Assembly: GCA_020627885.1 (NCBI GenBank) | Contig: JAHDGB010000002.1 | Coordinates: 1-50,936 of the forward strand | Origin: Flavobacteriaceae bacterium | GTDB lineage: Bacteria; Bacteroidota; Bacteroidia; Flavobacteriales; Flavobacteriaceae | Direction: 5' to 3' | Length of the DNA stretch: 50,936 nt | Shown: positions 27,750-37,275 of the stretch, in pieces | Layout: every line of letters begins with the position of its first letter | How positions within the stretch are numbered: the stretch's first letter is position 1 | Made by a program: the position numbers and the translations under genes | The notes under the pieces: generated by a model | The model's input: only the letters and a program-made list of their open reading frames with translations | Told to the model about the DNA's origin: nothing | The model's database searches: none

Positions 27750-30700
27750 TTAAACATGTACAACTTCAATGGCTGTATTTATATATACCAATATTTTGCT
27801 TGATACATGATATTTCATACTCTCAATAACTTCCTGATAATCGAATAGCTGTTGTTGATGCTTTGGGCTTTTTAAACCCGTTTTATAATCTATTATTACG
27901 ATTTCATTTTTCTTGTTGAGGTTTAGCCTATCTGGAATATGTGTTTTTCCGGATTTCGATAATATTGGACGCTCATTATATATAATATCATCGTTATTAA
28001 AATACAGTTTAAGTTTAGGGTGTGAAACAATACCCATTATAGTTTCTTTAATTTCTATTGCCTGAGTTTCATCTATTATAGCTGAAGTAACAAAACTATT
28101 TATAACAATATCAACATCGCTACTTGTTACTATCTTAGAAAGAACTTCATGAATAAGATTTCCTTTTTCTATAGCATCTTCTTGCATTGTATCCCATAAA
28201 AAACCAGAAGTCGTAACTATTTTAATATTATGCTCTTTTTTTGATGTAGAAATAAACAAAGACTGTTCTTGGGTATTATTCTCTAATATATTTTTAGCCA
28301 AACTCTTTAAAGGAGTGCCGTAACTATAACTCTCTTGGTTTTTATCGTATACCCCTTGGTCTTTTAGATAATTAATAAAAAGTCCTGAAAAATATTTTGG
28401 GTTTTCTTTTTTTTCTGAAATGATATGCAATTGCTCAACTGGCCTTGTTAAGGCAACATACAGTAAATTAATATTATCTAACTCTAATTGGCTTTGAGTA
28501 ATGTTTTGTATTTCCTTACCTTGGTCTCCATACATTTCAAAATCACTATTATAATTTATCAATGTTGTTGAAAATCCATTATACACCTTAGGATCTATAG
28601 CATACCATTTTTTAGATTGTTTATGGTCATAGATATACTCTTTTACATGGGGAAATATAACTACTGGAAACTCTAGCCCTTTAGATTTATGAATAGTCAT
28701 GATTTGAACAGCATTTTGCCCTTCAGGAGAAATAATACTTAAATTTTCTTTTTTCGATTCATAGTATTCTAAATAAGATGCTATGTCTGTCGTTTTTTTC
28801 TGGGAGTATTCAAAAACAAAATCTAAATAATATTGTATGTAAGCATTCGAAGTTTCTGCAAAATGAAATGTTCTAATAATTGTTTCTACCAAATCATAGA
28901 GTGGCAAATGAGACAGTTGTTTTGGATTACATATAATATTAAAGCGTTCAAAACTCTTAAAAACAATCTCTATTGGCTTATTTGCAAGTGATTCAAAATA
29001 AGCATGCTTATCTTTAATATTATTGCTATTAGAGATGTAATAGAGAACATTTAATTTTAAAAGGTCATTGTTTGGTTGTATTAAATAGTTTAATACCGAA
29101 TTTATCAATTTTACTTCATTCGAATATTTAATAAGTTGAGTTTCTGCAGAGATAATTTTAATATTATGCTTACTAAGAAGCTTAGATATAGAAACACCAT
29201 ATTTTTTACTCCTTACCAGAATACATATATCTTTATAACTATAACCATTTTCAATACAACTACTAACTGTTTTTAAGACACACTCTGTATAATCTTCGTC
29301 TTTCGGGCTTTCTAAAAATGTTAGGTTTACATATCCTTTTTCTAATTTTACTGTATTTTGTTTTGAATTTGTATATAAGCTAGAATAGTCCTTATTACAG
29401 AAAGCATTATTAGCTAAATAAGAAAAAAAACTGGAATTAAAACTTACAATTTCTTCATAACTGCGATAGTTTTCTTTAAGCCGTTTTAACTCAGGTTTTA
29501 CATAAAAAGGGCTTTTTCCATTACTTAAATTTATAAATTGTTCAGCTTTACCACCTCTCCACCTATAAATGGCCTGTTTGGCATCACCAACTAACATAAC
29601 ACTTCCTTTTTCTTTTCCAGAAATAGAGCTATCTATTAAAGGGATTAAGTTTTCCCATTGTAATATTGAAGTATCTTGAAATTCATCAATAAAATAATTT
29701 GAAAACTTCTCTCCTAAACGCTCATATATAAAAGGTGTTGGTTGGCCTTTAATTTCCTTCCTAATAATAGTGTTAAACTCAGAAATGAGTATTTTATTCT
29801 GCTCTTTTTTTAATGTATTAAGTTCTTTATTAATTGCATTTAAAACAGATAATGGCGTTATGTTCTTGTAAAAAGAGCTCAAAAACTTGTGTTGAAAAAC
29901 CGCTGTTTTTGTTTTGATAAATGCAGATAGTAACTTAGGCTGCATTGTGTTTATAATAGTAGCAATATCATCACTTACTCTTTTTGGATACAACACTCCT
30001 CCTTCTAAAAGTATATATTGCCATTTGTTATTAAACTTAATATTGAAATTTTCATTTTTAAGTTTTGTAAAATGATTGGGCAAGTATTTATTACTAAAAT
30101 CTTCAACGGCGATACCAGATTCGTTTATTAAGTTAAGAATATTATCAGATTTATTTATTATTTCATTTTTTAAACTGTAAATCAAATCTTTAACAAGTGT
30201 CTTTAATAAATCAAAATCATCAAGGGTTTTGTCCTTAATCTGCTCTACAAAAGCAATATCGTTTTCATTAATTAGTGTTTTGGCAATATCATTAAAATCT
30301 CTTGTTAAATCCCAACTTTTGTCATCATCCGCTTTTTCAATAGCAAATTCTACCAGAACTTTAGTTAATTTTTTATTTACACCCGCTTTAGCAATTAAAC
30401 TATCTACTGCTTCATTTAGTATTGAATTTTGGTCTAATTCAACTTCAAAATTTAAAGGCAATTTTAAATCGTAAGCAAATGTGCGAATAAGCTTATGAGT
30501 AAATCCATCTATTGTTAAAATTTCGAAAGCAGCATAATTATGTAAAATGAGGTTTAATATGTTTTTTGATTTATGGTGTAGCTTATTTTTATCTATTACC
30601 AATTCTTCAATAATTATATTAAACATTAGTGTAGGCTCTTGAAGAATTTCTGGATTAGAAAAATCGGTAAGATTTTTTATAATTCGAGACTTCATTTCTG

Positions 30701-30857
30701 CAACTGCCTTATTAGTAAAGGTAATTGCTAAAATAGATTTGAAGGCGTCGTTCCTATCACTTTTAAACAAAACGATTAAATACGATTTTACTAATGTAAA
30801 AGTTTTACCACTGCCAGCAGAAGCATCGTATATAATGAATGGCGTTTGTTTAGACAT
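27750..30857 (-). CDS. AddA-like UvrD-family helicase-nuclease
   Basis: A 1035-aa superfamily 1A helicase with a C-terminal RecB-like nuclease, the ATP-driven half of an AddAB-type complex. Motifs in order: Walker A DASAGSGKT (residues 11-19), motif Ia ITFTNKAV, Walker B FIDEFQDTS, motif III LVGDAKQAIYRWRGG, motif IV LKENYRS, motif V TIHKSKGLEFPVV, motif VI LLYVALTRPVEQLHI. Near the end DRLNLNKKNEIVIIDYKTG supplies the nuclease Asp and Lys. The AddB-like partner is 3 kb downstream with ompA and kbl between. It is divergent from the sod gene. Shorter than B. subtilis AddA, but all motifs are intact. Confidence 0.93.
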   Translation of the reverse strand: MSKQTPFIIYDASAGSGKTFTLVKSYLIVLFKSDRNDAFKSILAITFTNKAVAEMKSRIIKNLTDFSNPEILQEPTLMFNIIIEELVIDKNKLHHKSKNILNLILHNYAAFEILTIDGFTHKLIRTFAYDLKLPLNFEVELDQNSILNEAVDSLIAKAGVNKKLTKVLVEFAIEKADDDKSWDLTRDFNDIAKTLINENDIAFVEQIKDKTLDDFDLLKTLVKDLIYSLKNEIINKSDNILNLINESGIAVEDFSNKYLPNHFTKLKNENFNIKFNNKWQYILLEGGVLYPKRVSDDIATIINTMQPKLLSAFIKTKTAVFQHKFLSSFYKNITPLSVLNAINKELNTLKKEQNKILISEFNTIIRKEIKGQPTPFIYERLGEKFSNYFIDEFQDTSILQWENLIPLIDSSISGKEKGSVMLVGDAKQAIYRWRGGKAEQFINLSNGKSPFYVKPELKRLKENYRSYEEIVSFNSSFFSYLANNAFCNKDYSSLYTNSKQNTVKLEKGYVNLTFLESPKDEDYTECVLKTVSSCIENGYSYKDICILVRSKKYGVSISKLLSKHNIKIISAETQLIKYSNEVKLINSVLNYLIQPNNDLLKLNVLYYISNSNNIKDKHAYFESLANKPIEIVFKSFERFNIICNPKQLSHLPLYDLVETIIRTFHFAETSNAYIQYYLDFVFEYSQKKTTDIASYLEYYESKKENLSIISPEGQNAVQIMTIHKSKGLEFPVVIFPHVKEYIYDHKQSKKWYAIDPKVYNGFSTTLINYNSDFEMYGDQGKEIQNITQSQLELDNINLLYVALTRPVEQLHIISEKKENPKYFSGLFINYLKDQGVYDKNQESYSYGTPLKSLAKNILENNTQEQSLFISTSKKEHNIKIVTTSGFLWDTMQEDAIEKGNLIHEVLSKIVTSSDVDIVINSFVTSAIIDETQAIEIKETIMGIVSHPKLKLYFNNDDIIYNERPILSKSGKTHIPDRLNLNKKNEIVIIDYKTGLKSPKHQQQLFDYQEVIESMKYHVSSKILVYINTAIEVVHV

Positions 30858-30983
30858 ATAAACAGAATCTTTGTTTAGGCAAAGTATAAACCTTTTGGCA
30901 AATTTATCAATACTTCTGCTGTTAAAGTATTACTAAAAACATATTCTAAAAAGTATTAATTTTTTATTGATGGCTTTAATCAG

Positions 30984-30991
30984 TAATTTTG
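30984..30991 (+). promoter_or_regulatory. Predicted -7 box of sod
   Basis: TAATTTTG fits TAnnTTTG. It lies inside the upstream part of the listed ORF, so the transcript would start near 30996, downstream of the ORF-track start, which supports [10 protein letters not shown] as the true start. Confidence 0.5.
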
Positions 30992-31032
30992 GAATCACTA
31001 ATAATATTAACAATCAAATTAAAATTATAATT

Positions 31033-31641
31033 ATGGCTTTTGAATTACCAAAATTAAAATATGCTTATGATGCCTTAGAGCCTCATATTGATGCTCGTAC
31101 AATGGAAATACATCATTCAAAACACCATCAAGGCTATACCAATAAATTAAATGCTGCTATAGAAGGGACTGATATTGCAGGAAAGGGTATAGAAGAAATC
31201 CTTACTAATTTAGATATGAATAATAAAGGTGTTAGAAATAATGGAGGTGGATTTTATAACCATTCTTTATTTTGGGAAATAATGAATCCTGAAGGTAAAG
31301 GGCGTTTGTCTGGAGACTTAAAAGATGCTATTGAAGCAGCTTATGGCTCTTTCGATGCTTTTAAAGATGCCTTTAGTAAAGCCGCAGCAACACAGTTTGG
31401 TTCTGGCTGGGCATGGTTATGTGTACATAAAGGCGGTAAAGTTGAAGTATGCGCTACACCAAATCAAGATAACCCATTAATGCCTAATGTTTCTTGCGGG
31501 GGTACTCCTATACTTGGGTTAGATGTTTGGGAGCATGCTTATTATTTAAATTATCAAAACAGACGTCCAGATTACATAGAGGCTTTTTTCAATGTTATTA
31601 ATTGGAATGAGGTTGAACGTCGTTATGTTGAAGCGAAATAA
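31033..31641 (+). CDS. Superoxide dismutase (Fe/Mn family, Mn-like)
   Basis: Converts superoxide to O2 and H2O2; probably cytosolic since no signal peptide is present. I start it at [20 protein letters not shown] (202 aa), the family N-terminus, and not at the listed upstream Met. Metal ligands are H in [13 protein letters not shown] in GFYNHSLFW, and D and H in [10 protein letters not shown]. The [16 protein letters not shown] segment has the Gly pair seen in MnSOD (FeSOD usually reads NNAAQ.WNHTFYW), so Mn or cambialistic use is likely. A long palindromic terminator follows. Confidence 0.95.
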   Translation: MAFELPKLKYAYDALEPHIDARTMEIHHSKHHQGYTNKLNAAIEGTDIAGKGIEEILTNLDMNNKGVRNNGGGFYNHSLFWEIMNPEGKGRLSGDLKDAIEAAYGSFDAFKDAFSKAAATQFGSGWAWLCVHKGGKVEVCATPNQDNPLMPNVSCGGTPILGLDVWEHAYYLNYQNRRPDYIEAFFNVINWNEVERRYVEAK

Positions 31642-31659
31642 ATAGTTAGCTTCACACAT

Positions 31660-31723
31660 AATCAACTAAAAAATAAAACCAGCTAGTTATGTATAACTAG
31701 CTGGTTTTATTTTTTAGTTGATT
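31660..31723. terminator. 31-bp perfect palindrome, bidirectional terminator of sod
   Basis: Two perfectly complementary 31-nt arms around a 2-nt centre (core CCAGCTAGTTAT/ATAACTAGCTGG), with T-rich outer arms. It starts 18 bp past the sod stop. Unusually long and perfect for a terminator. Confidence 0.85.
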
Positions 31724-31747
31724 CCTATAACAAAAACAATTATAAAT

Positions 31748-31818
31748 AAAAAAGGTGAACAGATGTTCACCTTTTTTGCCCCAAATCTACCATGAACTTA
31801 ACCTACTTATGTTATGGT
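31748..31818 (-). ncRNA. Putative small RNA, copy 1
   Basis: About 70 nt from a predicted start near 31818 to the T-run of a terminator (GGTGAACA-TC-TGTTCACC then T6 in RNA sense). The 5' part can form UACCAU/AUGGUA with a roughly 20-nt loop, joined by AGAUUUGGGGC to the terminator hairpin. Copy 2 at 32083-32156 is nearly identical from the TACCAT arm through the T-run, while the flanks are not similar. No start codon with a sensible ORF is present. I do not recognise an Rfam family by eye. Confidence 0.6.
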
Positions 31819-31823
31819 AAGTT

Positions 31824-31831
31824 CAAATATA
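31824..31831 (-). promoter_or_regulatory. Predicted -7 box of sRNA copy 1
   Basis: The minus strand reads TATATTTG, a perfect TAnnTTTG match, about 6 bp ahead of the conserved block. The aligned position in copy 2 is TATATTTA (32161-32168), one mismatch. Confidence 0.55.
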
Positions 31832-31873
31832 ATTAAGATAGAACTCTATTCCACTAAAATTAGTTAAACTGTC

Positions 31874-31892
31874 AAAAAATCGGTTTAACCGA
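31874..31892 (-). terminator. Minus-strand hairpin with T-run between the sRNA copies
   Basis: TCGGT/ACCGA stem with a 3-nt loop, followed on the minus strand by six T residues. It would stop read-through from copy 2 before copy 1, making the two units separate transcripts. Confidence 0.6.
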
Positions 31893-32082
31893 GTTTTCTG
31901 ATAAAAGATAAATATATCAAAAATGTTTTTTAATAATTTAGAGCATTAAATATGCTGAAGTATAATGTTATCTATATTTTAAAAGAATATATCTCTATGA
32001 TAAGATTTAATAGCTAGAATATAAACAGTAAAAAAATTTAATTTGTATGAGAAAAAGAGGCATTAAAAAAATGAATGTGTAT

Positions 32083-32156
32083 AAAAAAAGGCGAACAGAT
32101 GTTCACCTTTTTTTGCCCCAAATCTACCATGAACTTAACCTACTTATGTTAATGGT
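32083..32156 (-). ncRNA. Putative small RNA, copy 2
   Basis: Same unit as copy 1, starting about 80 bp past the purF stop. It differs mainly by one extra base in each of two positions and by GGC for GGT in the terminator stem. On the minus-strand RNA this keeps a U-G pair (GGUGAACA with UGUUCGCC), while on the plus strand it would be a C-A mismatch, which supports minus-strand transcription. It could be a free sRNA or the processed 3' end of the purF transcript. Confidence 0.6.
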
Positions 32157-32238
32157 ATTGTAAATATATACTTAAAATCAATACTAAAATAAAGTATTAG
32201 ATTAAACGCTATTATTTCTGTTTAAGTGATAAATCATT

Positions 32239-34137
32239 TTAATAAGCACGCTCTTTATTTCCTTCATAAAAATTAATGAATGCCCTATTTACGACTCTAT
32301 TTCCTCCAGAGGTAGGATAATTCCCTGTAAAATACCAATCTCCTATATGATTTGGGCAAGCTTTATGAAGGTTTTCAATTGGTTGAAAAATAATTTTTAC
32401 CTCAGCATTTACACTTTCATCACTTAACAATTCAGAAATTTTATCAGAAATTTGTTCTGGGGTAAAATTGTTATAAATTTCTTTTACAAAATTTTTCACC
32501 TCAGCATCCTTCAGGTTTACTTGCGCTTTGCATTTTTTATAAACCGCTTCAACAAGGCTATATTTGTTATTTTCTTTAAGCAATTCTAGAGCTGCCCTAA
32601 ATGCAACAAGACTTTCTAAATTTGCCATATCTATACCATAACAATCGGGATAACGTATTTGCGGTGCGGAAGATACAACTACAATCTTTTTAGGGTGTAG
32701 TCTATCCATCATTTTTATAATACTTTTCTTTAAAGTTGTTCCACGAACAATACTATCATCAATAATTACTAGGTTATCAGTAGGTTTTATAACACCATAA
32801 GTAACATCGTAAACATGGGCTACCAAATCGTCTCTACTACTATCTTCTGTAATGAAAGTTCTAAGTTTAGCATCTTTAATAGCTATTTTTTCTATTCTTG
32901 GACGCTCTTTTAAAATTTCTACAACTTGCTCTTTAGTAAGGTTTCCATCACCATCTAATATCGCTTGTGTTTTCCTTTTATTAAGAAATTCTTCAACGGT
33001 TTCTATCATTCCAAAGAATGATGTTTCTGCAGTATTTGGGATATAAGAGAATACTGTATTAGCAGTGTCCTTATCTATCGCTTTCAAAACTTCTGGCATT
33101 AGCAATTTACCAAGCTCTTTTCGCTCTTGGTATATCTCCGCATCACTACCTCTAGAAAAATAAATACGCTCAAAGGAGCAAGCTTTACGTTCTAAAGGTT
33201 CTAAAATTCTTTTAAATGAAACATCTCCAGATTTTTTAATAATAATGGCTTTCCCTGGATCCAATTCTTTAACGTTATCAAAATCAACATTAAAAACAGT
33301 TTGAATAACAGGACGCTCGGAAGCCACAACAACTACTTCATCGTCTTTATAATAATAAACTGGTCTAATCCCAGCCGGATCACGCAAAACAAAAGAGTCC
33401 CCATGACCTAAAAGACCCGCTAAAGCATAACCTCCATCCCAATTTTTAGAAGCTCTTTTCAAAATTTTAGCAACATTTAACCGCTCGGCAATTAATGGAG
33501 AGCATTCATTTTTGCTATAACCTTCTTTCTTTAATTTTTTATATACTTTACTAACAGAGTCATCTAAAAAATGACCTATTTTTTCCATTATGGTAATTGT
33601 ATCTGTATATTCCTTTGGGTGCTGCCCTAAATCGATTAAGTTTTTAAAAAGTTCCTTAACATTAGTCATGTTAAAGTTTCCTGCTAAAATAAGATTACGA
33701 TGCATCCAATTATTTTGTCTTAAAAAAGGATGTACGCTTTCTACGCTATTTTTTCCAAACGTACCATAACGTACATGTCCTAAAAGAACTTCTCCTATAT
33801 ATGGTATATTCTTTTTTTGTAGTGAAACATCATCATTATATTCTGGATGATTCGTTAATTCCTTATTAATACGTTCATTTATTTGTGCAAAAATATCTTG
33901 AATTGGTTGTTGCTCAATAGAACGTACACGACTAATGTAACGTTCGCCTGGCTTAGTATCTAACTTAATACTAGCAAACCCAGCTCCGTCTTGGCCTCGA
34001 TTATGCTGTTTTTCCATAAGTAAATACATTTTGTTCACACCATAAAAAGCACTTCCGTATTTCTCTTTATAAAACTCTAAGGGTTTTAAAAGTCTAATAT
34101 GTGCTATGCCACATTCATGTTTTAGAGCATCACTCAT
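32239..34137 (-). CDS. purF: Amidophosphoribosyltransferase
   Basis: First committed step of purine synthesis: PRPP and glutamine give phosphoribosylamine. The 632-aa protein is longer than the E. coli enzyme (about 505 aa), as I know for Bacteroidota. The N-terminal glutamine-hydrolysing domain has the nucleophile Cys at residue 9 (KHECGIAH), so an 8-residue leader must be removed to free it; KQHNRGQDGAGFAS and GHVRYGTFG follow. The PRPP-binding loop is VIIDDSIVRGTT near residue 455. The Cys pairs that bind Fe-S in the B. subtilis enzyme are not obvious. It follows the S8 protease gene after 55 bp. Confidence 0.93.
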   Translation of the reverse strand: MSDALKHECGIAHIRLLKPLEFYKEKYGSAFYGVNKMYLLMEKQHNRGQDGAGFASIKLDTKPGERYISRVRSIEQQPIQDIFAQINERINKELTNHPEYNDDVSLQKKNIPYIGEVLLGHVRYGTFGKNSVESVHPFLRQNNWMHRNLILAGNFNMTNVKELFKNLIDLGQHPKEYTDTITIMEKIGHFLDDSVSKVYKKLKKEGYSKNECSPLIAERLNVAKILKRASKNWDGGYALAGLLGHGDSFVLRDPAGIRPVYYYKDDEVVVVASERPVIQTVFNVDFDNVKELDPGKAIIIKKSGDVSFKRILEPLERKACSFERIYFSRGSDAEIYQERKELGKLLMPEVLKAIDKDTANTVFSYIPNTAETSFFGMIETVEEFLNKRKTQAILDGDGNLTKEQVVEILKERPRIEKIAIKDAKLRTFITEDSSRDDLVAHVYDVTYGVIKPTDNLVIIDDSIVRGTTLKKSIIKMMDRLHPKKIVVVSSAPQIRYPDCYGIDMANLESLVAFRAALELLKENNKYSLVEAVYKKCKAQVNLKDAEVKNFVKEIYNNFTPEQISDKISELLSDESVNAEVKIIFQPIENLHKACPNHIGDWYFTGNYPTSGGNRVVNRAFINFYEGNKERAY

Positions 34138-34192
34138 TGGTTGTAGGGTTGTTTAATTAGTTGTTTATTATTAGTTCTATTTTTACATCTCT

Positions 34193-35806
34193 TTATTGTA
34201 ATTGAGAAGCCATTATTAAGGCATTATAAGCATTTACCATTTTTCCAGATTTAGAAATATCTGAAAGCGATTTTACATTGTTAGGATCTCCTCCAACAAC
34301 AACTTTAGTCGATATTGACAAACCAGAATTTAAAATGATTTGTTTTACTTGCTTAGCTTTTAATTTTGGGTATTGAGACATAATTAATGCCGCAACACCT
34401 GCCACAGCAGGTGCAGCCATGGATGTGCCGCTATTAGGCTTGTATTTATTTTTTGGAATTGTTGAATATATTTTTCCTCCTGGAGCAAATACATCTACAT
34501 TGTTTTTTCCATAATTAGAAAAACCAGCAACAACTTCGCTACCATATTTTGGCGCCAAAGCTCCAACCGTTATAGTAGTTTCTGAAACTTCAGGGCCATT
34601 ATTTACATTGTCCTCTGGAAAATTAGAGGCAACATCAATATTTTCGCTAGAATTCCCTGCAGCATGAACAAAAATAACCCCCTTTTTAGAAGCGTAAGCT
34701 TGAGCATCTCTTACCCAATCGCTATGAGGAGAGTAACTTTTACCAAAACTACCATTTATAATCTTCGCACCATTATCTACAGCATATCTAATTGCCAGAG
34801 CAATGTCTTTATCATATTCATCTCCATTTGGCACAGCTCTCAAACTCATTATTTGAACATTATTTGCAACACCATTTGCTCCTTTGCCATTGTTTCGTTC
34901 TGCGGCAATAATACCTGCTACATGAGTGCCATGACTTTCAGATTCTTTTACAGGGATTACATTGCCATTACCATAACCGATATCATTTAAATCGTTAATA
35001 TTATCGTTTGTTTTACGTCCTTTAAAATCTTTGTTAAGATTATAGTTTAATTGGTCTGTAAAATGCTCGACACCACTTTTAATTTCTTTTAAAGCACCTT
35101 CCATAGATTCTAAACCATTACTATAAGCAAAATTAGCCATCTGTACAGCTTTCTTTAGCTTCTCATCTTCCGTTTTTATAGCTCCAACTTCTTCTTGTGA
35201 ATAATCCGATTTTTTAAAATGATCGGTTAATGTATTATGAGCCTCAGAAATTTGTTGATAAATCTGATCATACCGCTCTTTATTAGTTTTGGCTTCTTTA
35301 TACTTTTTCTCAAGTTCGGCTTTAGCTTCATTAAATCTTGGAGCACTTGTATTCCCACTTGCTACTAAACGAACAAATTCTAATTGTTCATTATAACCAT
35401 CGCCCAAGAAATTCCAACCATGGATATCGTCTACATAACCATTATTGTCATCATCTTTTCCATTCCCTGCGATTTCTTTTCTATTTGTCCAAAGTACACC
35501 ATCTAAATCCTCATGCTCAATATCTATCCCAGAATCTATAACTGCTACAATTACAGTTTGCCCTCTCTTTCCTTTAATAATTTCTGAATAAGCCTTATCG
35601 ACACTCATTCCTGGAATCGTATCTCTTTTAAGATCTAAATGACCCCAATTTTTCTTTTCAGCTTCGGTTAAAGCTCCTTCTTTTAATGGAGTCTTATCTA
35701 TATTTTCTATAGGAGTAGAAAGAATTGGAGCCACTCCTCCGCCACAGCTAAATAGTAATATTCCTGCCATTGCAGAAAACCATATCGGTTTATTAATAAA
35801 ATTCAT
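34193..35806 (-). CDS. S8 family serine peptidase (subtilisin-like), lipoprotein
   Basis: A 537-aa exported protease. MNFINKPIWFSAMAGILLFSC is a lipoprotein signal with Cys at 21. The catalytic triad is complete: Asp in VIDSGIDIEHEDL, His in ESHGTHVAGI and Ser in GTSMAAPAVAG. An insertion of about 150 residues between the Asp and His regions, helical and Lys/Glu-rich (KAELEKKYKEAKTNKERYDQ), is larger than in classical subtilisins. No T9SS domain is present, so it stays lipid-anchored. It is 13 bp after the MBL hydrolase gene and likely shares its transcript. Confidence 0.94.
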   Translation of the reverse strand: MNFINKPIWFSAMAGILLFSCGGGVAPILSTPIENIDKTPLKEGALTEAEKKNWGHLDLKRDTIPGMSVDKAYSEIIKGKRGQTVIVAVIDSGIDIEHEDLDGVLWTNRKEIAGNGKDDDNNGYVDDIHGWNFLGDGYNEQLEFVRLVASGNTSAPRFNEAKAELEKKYKEAKTNKERYDQIYQQISEAHNTLTDHFKKSDYSQEEVGAIKTEDEKLKKAVQMANFAYSNGLESMEGALKEIKSGVEHFTDQLNYNLNKDFKGRKTNDNINDLNDIGYGNGNVIPVKESESHGTHVAGIIAAERNNGKGANGVANNVQIMSLRAVPNGDEYDKDIALAIRYAVDNGAKIINGSFGKSYSPHSDWVRDAQAYASKKGVIFVHAAGNSSENIDVASNFPEDNVNNGPEVSETTITVGALAPKYGSEVVAGFSNYGKNNVDVFAPGGKIYSTIPKNKYKPNSGTSMAAPAVAGVAALIMSQYPKLKAKQVKQIILNSGLSISTKVVVGGDPNNVKSLSDISKSGKMVNAYNALIMASQLQ

Positions 35807-35819
35807 TTTTAATTTATGT

Positions 35820-36683
35820 TTAGTTAAAGATCTCTTTACAGGTATAGGTGTTTTTTAATCGCACCCCTTTTTCGGTATGTTTTACAGTAATAATTTCATT
35901 ATGCGCATCGTGCTCCAAAAATAAGTAATAATTATGATCTGCTGCGAAATTCAGGAATTTTTCTTTTTCATCTATTGTTAGTAACGGTCTTGTATCATAG
36001 CCCATTACATAAGGAATGGGCAAATGCCCTACAGTTGGTAATAAATCGGCCATAAAGCATATTGTTTTTTCGCCATGTTGTATCATAGGAATCATTTGTT
36101 TTTCAGTATGACCATTAGCAAAGAAAATATCAAAACCTAATGCCGAGTTTTTTAAAACATCTCCATCTTTAGGGAGCTTAGTAAATTTTAATTGTTCGCA
36201 ATCCTGCATAGGCAAAATATTTTCACTTAAAAAAGAGGCCTTTTCTCTACGATTTGGCTGTGTCGCCCAATCCCAATGGTTTTTATTACTCCAAAACTGT
36301 GCATTTTTAAATGCAGGTTCTAACAACGTTCTGTCTTTATTATATTGTATGCTTCCTCCACAATGATCAAAATGTAAATGCGTCATAAACACATCGGTAA
36401 TATCATCACGATGAAATCCTTTTTTAGCAAGAGATTTATCTAAGCTATCATCTCCCCATAAATTATAATAGCCGTAAAACTTATCACTTTGCTTATTTCC
36501 CATACCTGTATCTATTAAAATAAGACGCTTGCCATCTTCAATTAATAAACAACGAGCTGCAATATCTATCATATTGTTATTATCAGCTGGATTAGTTCTG
36601 GACCATAATGATTTTGGTACCACACCAAACATAGCGCCTCCATCTAATTTAAAATTGCCTGATTTTATAGGGTATAAGTTCAT
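35820..36683 (-). CDS. MBL fold metallo-hydrolase
   Basis: A metallo-beta-lactamase-fold hydrolase of 287 aa from MNLYPIKSG, which I prefer over the listed upstream start because the extra residues (MLIIIKMFRNK) are unlike family N-termini; MFRNKMNL is another option. Zinc motif THLHFDHCGG (HxHxDH) is near residue 115, with further ligands in ANGHTEKQM, FMADLLP and the final FLEHDAH. The layout resembles quorum-quenching lactonase-like or N-acyl-hydrolase-like members, but no substrate can be given. It starts the minus-strand run with the S8 protease and purF. Confidence 0.88.
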   Translation of the reverse strand: MNLYPIKSGNFKLDGGAMFGVVPKSLWSRTNPADNNNMIDIAARCLLIEDGKRLILIDTGMGNKQSDKFYGYYNLWGDDSLDKSLAKKGFHRDDITDVFMTHLHFDHCGGSIQYNKDRTLLEPAFKNAQFWSNKNHWDWATQPNRREKASFLSENILPMQDCEQLKFTKLPKDGDVLKNSALGFDIFFANGHTEKQMIPMIQHGEKTICFMADLLPTVGHLPIPYVMGYDTRPLLTIDEKEKFLNFAADHNYYLFLEHDAHNEIITVKHTEKGVRLKNTYTCKEIFN

Positions 36684-37275
36684 TTTATTTCTAAACATTT
36701 TGATTATTATTAGCAAGCAATAGGTTAAAAAAAATGATTAAACTGCTTCTATATGTATTACTAATTTAACTACATTCATTTTTTAACCCAATTCAACACT
36801 ATAGCTTTGACGCGCAAAGTTATAATTCCCTTACCAAAATTGAAGACATTTTTTGCATATATATATTTTTGTATCTACAAAAACTAAAATGTAATGGTAA
36901 GTACTTGTTAGCTAATTGTATTAGTTAATGCTAGAATTTATGTATTCTGGCCTTTCCAAAAAACATGGAATGTATGAAGGTTAGCTTCTAAAATATAACT
37001 CTTCTTTAGATTTGGGAACTCAACAACGTTTCTATTTCGATCAATACACAAATGGGAAGATGTAGATATATTAATGAGGAGCCGTATGTGGTTTATGCCT
37101 TTTTAGCAATTACCGCATGCTGTCGTATTTAAAACGAAAATAAAAAAGGAAATGGGGTGTACCGAAAGTACCAACCATGTTTAAAGTTGACTATGGTATT
37201 TTGATAGTCATTTATTATGCTTAGCATTAGTACTTCGCTAATTTCTGATATTTAATATTTTAAGAGAAGTATATT
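36684..37275. other. Gene-poor stretch with possible mobile-element relic
   Basis: About 590 bp with no credible ORF. Near 37071-37091 the plus strand reads TTAATGAGGAGCCGTATGTGG, close to the 5' half of group II intron domain V (GAGCCGTATG...), and GTATGTGGT (37084-37092) can pair with ACCGCATGC (37112-37120). The 3' half and the GAAA tetraloop expected of domain V are absent. I see nothing else definite. Confidence 0.4.

Larger units (their letters stand above)
31642..32238. other. Gene-free stretch between sod and purF
   Basis: 597 bp without a credible ORF. It contains a 31-bp perfect palindrome (31660-31723), two copies of a putative small-RNA unit on the minus strand (31748-31818 and 32083-32156), and a separate hairpin with a T-run (31874-31892) between them. 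Confidence 0.75.

Noticed and set aside
30967-31032. Upstream start for superoxide dismutase
   Set aside because: A predicted -7 box lies inside it and the family N-terminus begins at the later Met.
32239-34137. purF as a fusion or frameshift product because of its length
   Set aside because: The open frame is continuous, all motifs are in the right order and the length is as I know for Bacteroidota PurF.
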